From the NCBI GenBank assembly GCA_903821255.1, contig CAIJKT010000165.1:1-5835 (forward strand): DNA of 5,835 nucleotides. Direction: 5' to 3'. The DNA comes from an uncultured Lentisphaeria bacterium (GTDB lineage: Bacteria > Verrucomicrobiota > Lentisphaeria > Victivallales > Victivallaceae). A model generated the notes under the pieces. The model saw only the letters and a program-made list of their open reading frames with translations. It was not told where the DNA came from and made no database searches. A program made the position numbers and the translations under genes. Positions 5,424 through 5,835 of this stretch are shown here, piece by piece (within the stretch, counting starts at the first letter, position 1; each line of letters starts with the position of its first letter).

Positions 5424-5835
5424 TCAGGCTTTGATGTCCTGGCTGACGATTGCGCCGGGGCGGGTGTTCTGCCCCATCCAGATTTTGCGGCCGGGATAGA
5501 TGCTGGTATGGATTCCGGTATGGACATTGTCGCCGATGATGACGCCGAGTTTGCGTCTGCCGGTATCGAGCAGTGCGCCGGAAACTTCGGATCTGTGATT
5601 TTTGCCGTCGTGTCTCAGGTTGGCGGAGATCGTGCCTGCGCCGAGATTGGTCTGCGGGCAGATCACGGAATCGCCGATGTAGCTCAAATGTCCGGCGCTG
5701 ACATTGTTCATCAGCAGGCTGTTTTTGATTTCCACCGCCTGGCCGACTTGGCAGTTGTCGACGATATAAGTGCTGCCGCGCAGTTAGCAGTTGGGCCCGA
5801 TCTTGCAGTTTTCGCCGTTAACGTCCTTGCCTTCG
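5424..5835 (-). CDS. glmU: GlmU-like sugar-phosphate nucleotidylyltransferase/acetyltransferase, C-terminal beta-helix domain; interrupted by an in-frame TAA, 5' part off window
   Basis: 135 amino-acid codons of a left-handed beta-helix (hexapeptide) domain, cut by the window's right edge. The repeat register (K-I-G-P-N-C, x-L-R-G-S-T, Y-I-V-D-N-C, Q-V-G-Q-A-V) runs through the TAA at 5784-5786 without a shift. Then come VEIKNS; SAGHLSYIGD, whose His (5688-5690) corresponds to the catalytic His of GlmU acetyltransferase; and NLGAGT. After these, ANLRHDGK and DTGRRKLGVIIGDN are typical of the archaeal-style GlmU-like enzymes that combine sugar-1-phosphate nucleotidylyltransferase with amino-sugar N-acetyltransferase. 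The protein ends GAIVSQDIKA. The role would be UDP-GlcNAc synthesis for cell-wall and lipid-A precursors in the cytoplasm. If the TAA is real, the product is truncated before the acetyltransferase site, unless translation restarts at GTG 5735 or ATG 5711. It is separated from the mutase gene by a hairpin. Confidence 0.8.
5784..5786 (-). other. in-frame TAA interrupting the GlmU-like gene
   Basis: The codon lies after I-G-P-N-C and before L-R-G-S-T-Y, at a position that is usually Tyr or Arg in relatives. A single change from TAC or TAT gives TAA, and no bases are gained or lost. Elsewhere in the window TAA ends the small basic protein, the glycosyltransferase and the mutase in the expected way, so there is no sign of a reassigned code. 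Confidence 0.75.

Noticed and set aside
5736..5835. Stop-codon reassignment or selenocysteine-like recoding to explain the TAA in the GlmU-like gene
   Set aside because: TAA ends three other genes in the window normally, and TAA is not a selenocysteine or pyrrolysine codon. A point change or base-call error is simpler.

Overview
The window looks like ordinary chromosome from a Gram-negative-type bacterium. The support is a Sec/lipoprotein-type export signal, a GT-C membrane glycosyltransferase, a bacterial ApgM-type mutase and Shine-Dalgarno sites such as AGGAGA. The EF-hand-like export protein, the archaeal-style GlmU-like acetyltransferase and the moderate GC content would fit a PVC-group bacterium (for example Lentisphaerota), but that is only an inference. 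I see no rRNA, tRNA, CRISPR array, transposase or phage gene.

Layout. At the left edge (1-163, minus) is the N-terminal third or so of a flavodoxin-fold NAD(P)H/FMN oxidoreductase. It diverges from the next gene across an AT-rich 547-bp gap (164-710) that holds several perfect palindromes and candidate promoters. On the plus strand follow a large exported protein of unknown function (711-2045) and a very basic 87-residue protein with a C-terminal poly-valine membrane anchor (2213-2476). This small gene meets the minus-strand genes tail to tail, with the two stop codons sharing bases.

The right half is on the minus strand. Transcription runs from a GlmU-like left-handed beta-helix acetyltransferase domain (5835-5424, cut by the window edge), across a 242-bp gap with a strong hairpin, into an ApgM-family phosphoglycerate mutase/proposed homoserine kinase (5181-3970). 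Nine bases later comes a GT39/ArnT-like polytopic glycosyltransferase (3960-2473). The last two genes look like one transcript. GlmU-type activity makes UDP-GlcNAc and the GT-C enzyme would use a lipid-linked sugar, so a loose envelope-glycan theme is possible. The mutase does not obviously belong to it.

The point most in need of checking is an in-frame TAA at 5784-5786 inside the GlmU-like gene. The hexapeptide repeat continues in perfect register on both sides, so this is a point nonsense change or a base-call error. The other item worth following is the small basic poly-valine membrane protein, which has a possible 18-codon upstream reading frame overlapping its alternative TTG start. I found no clear sign of an undescribed multi-gene system.
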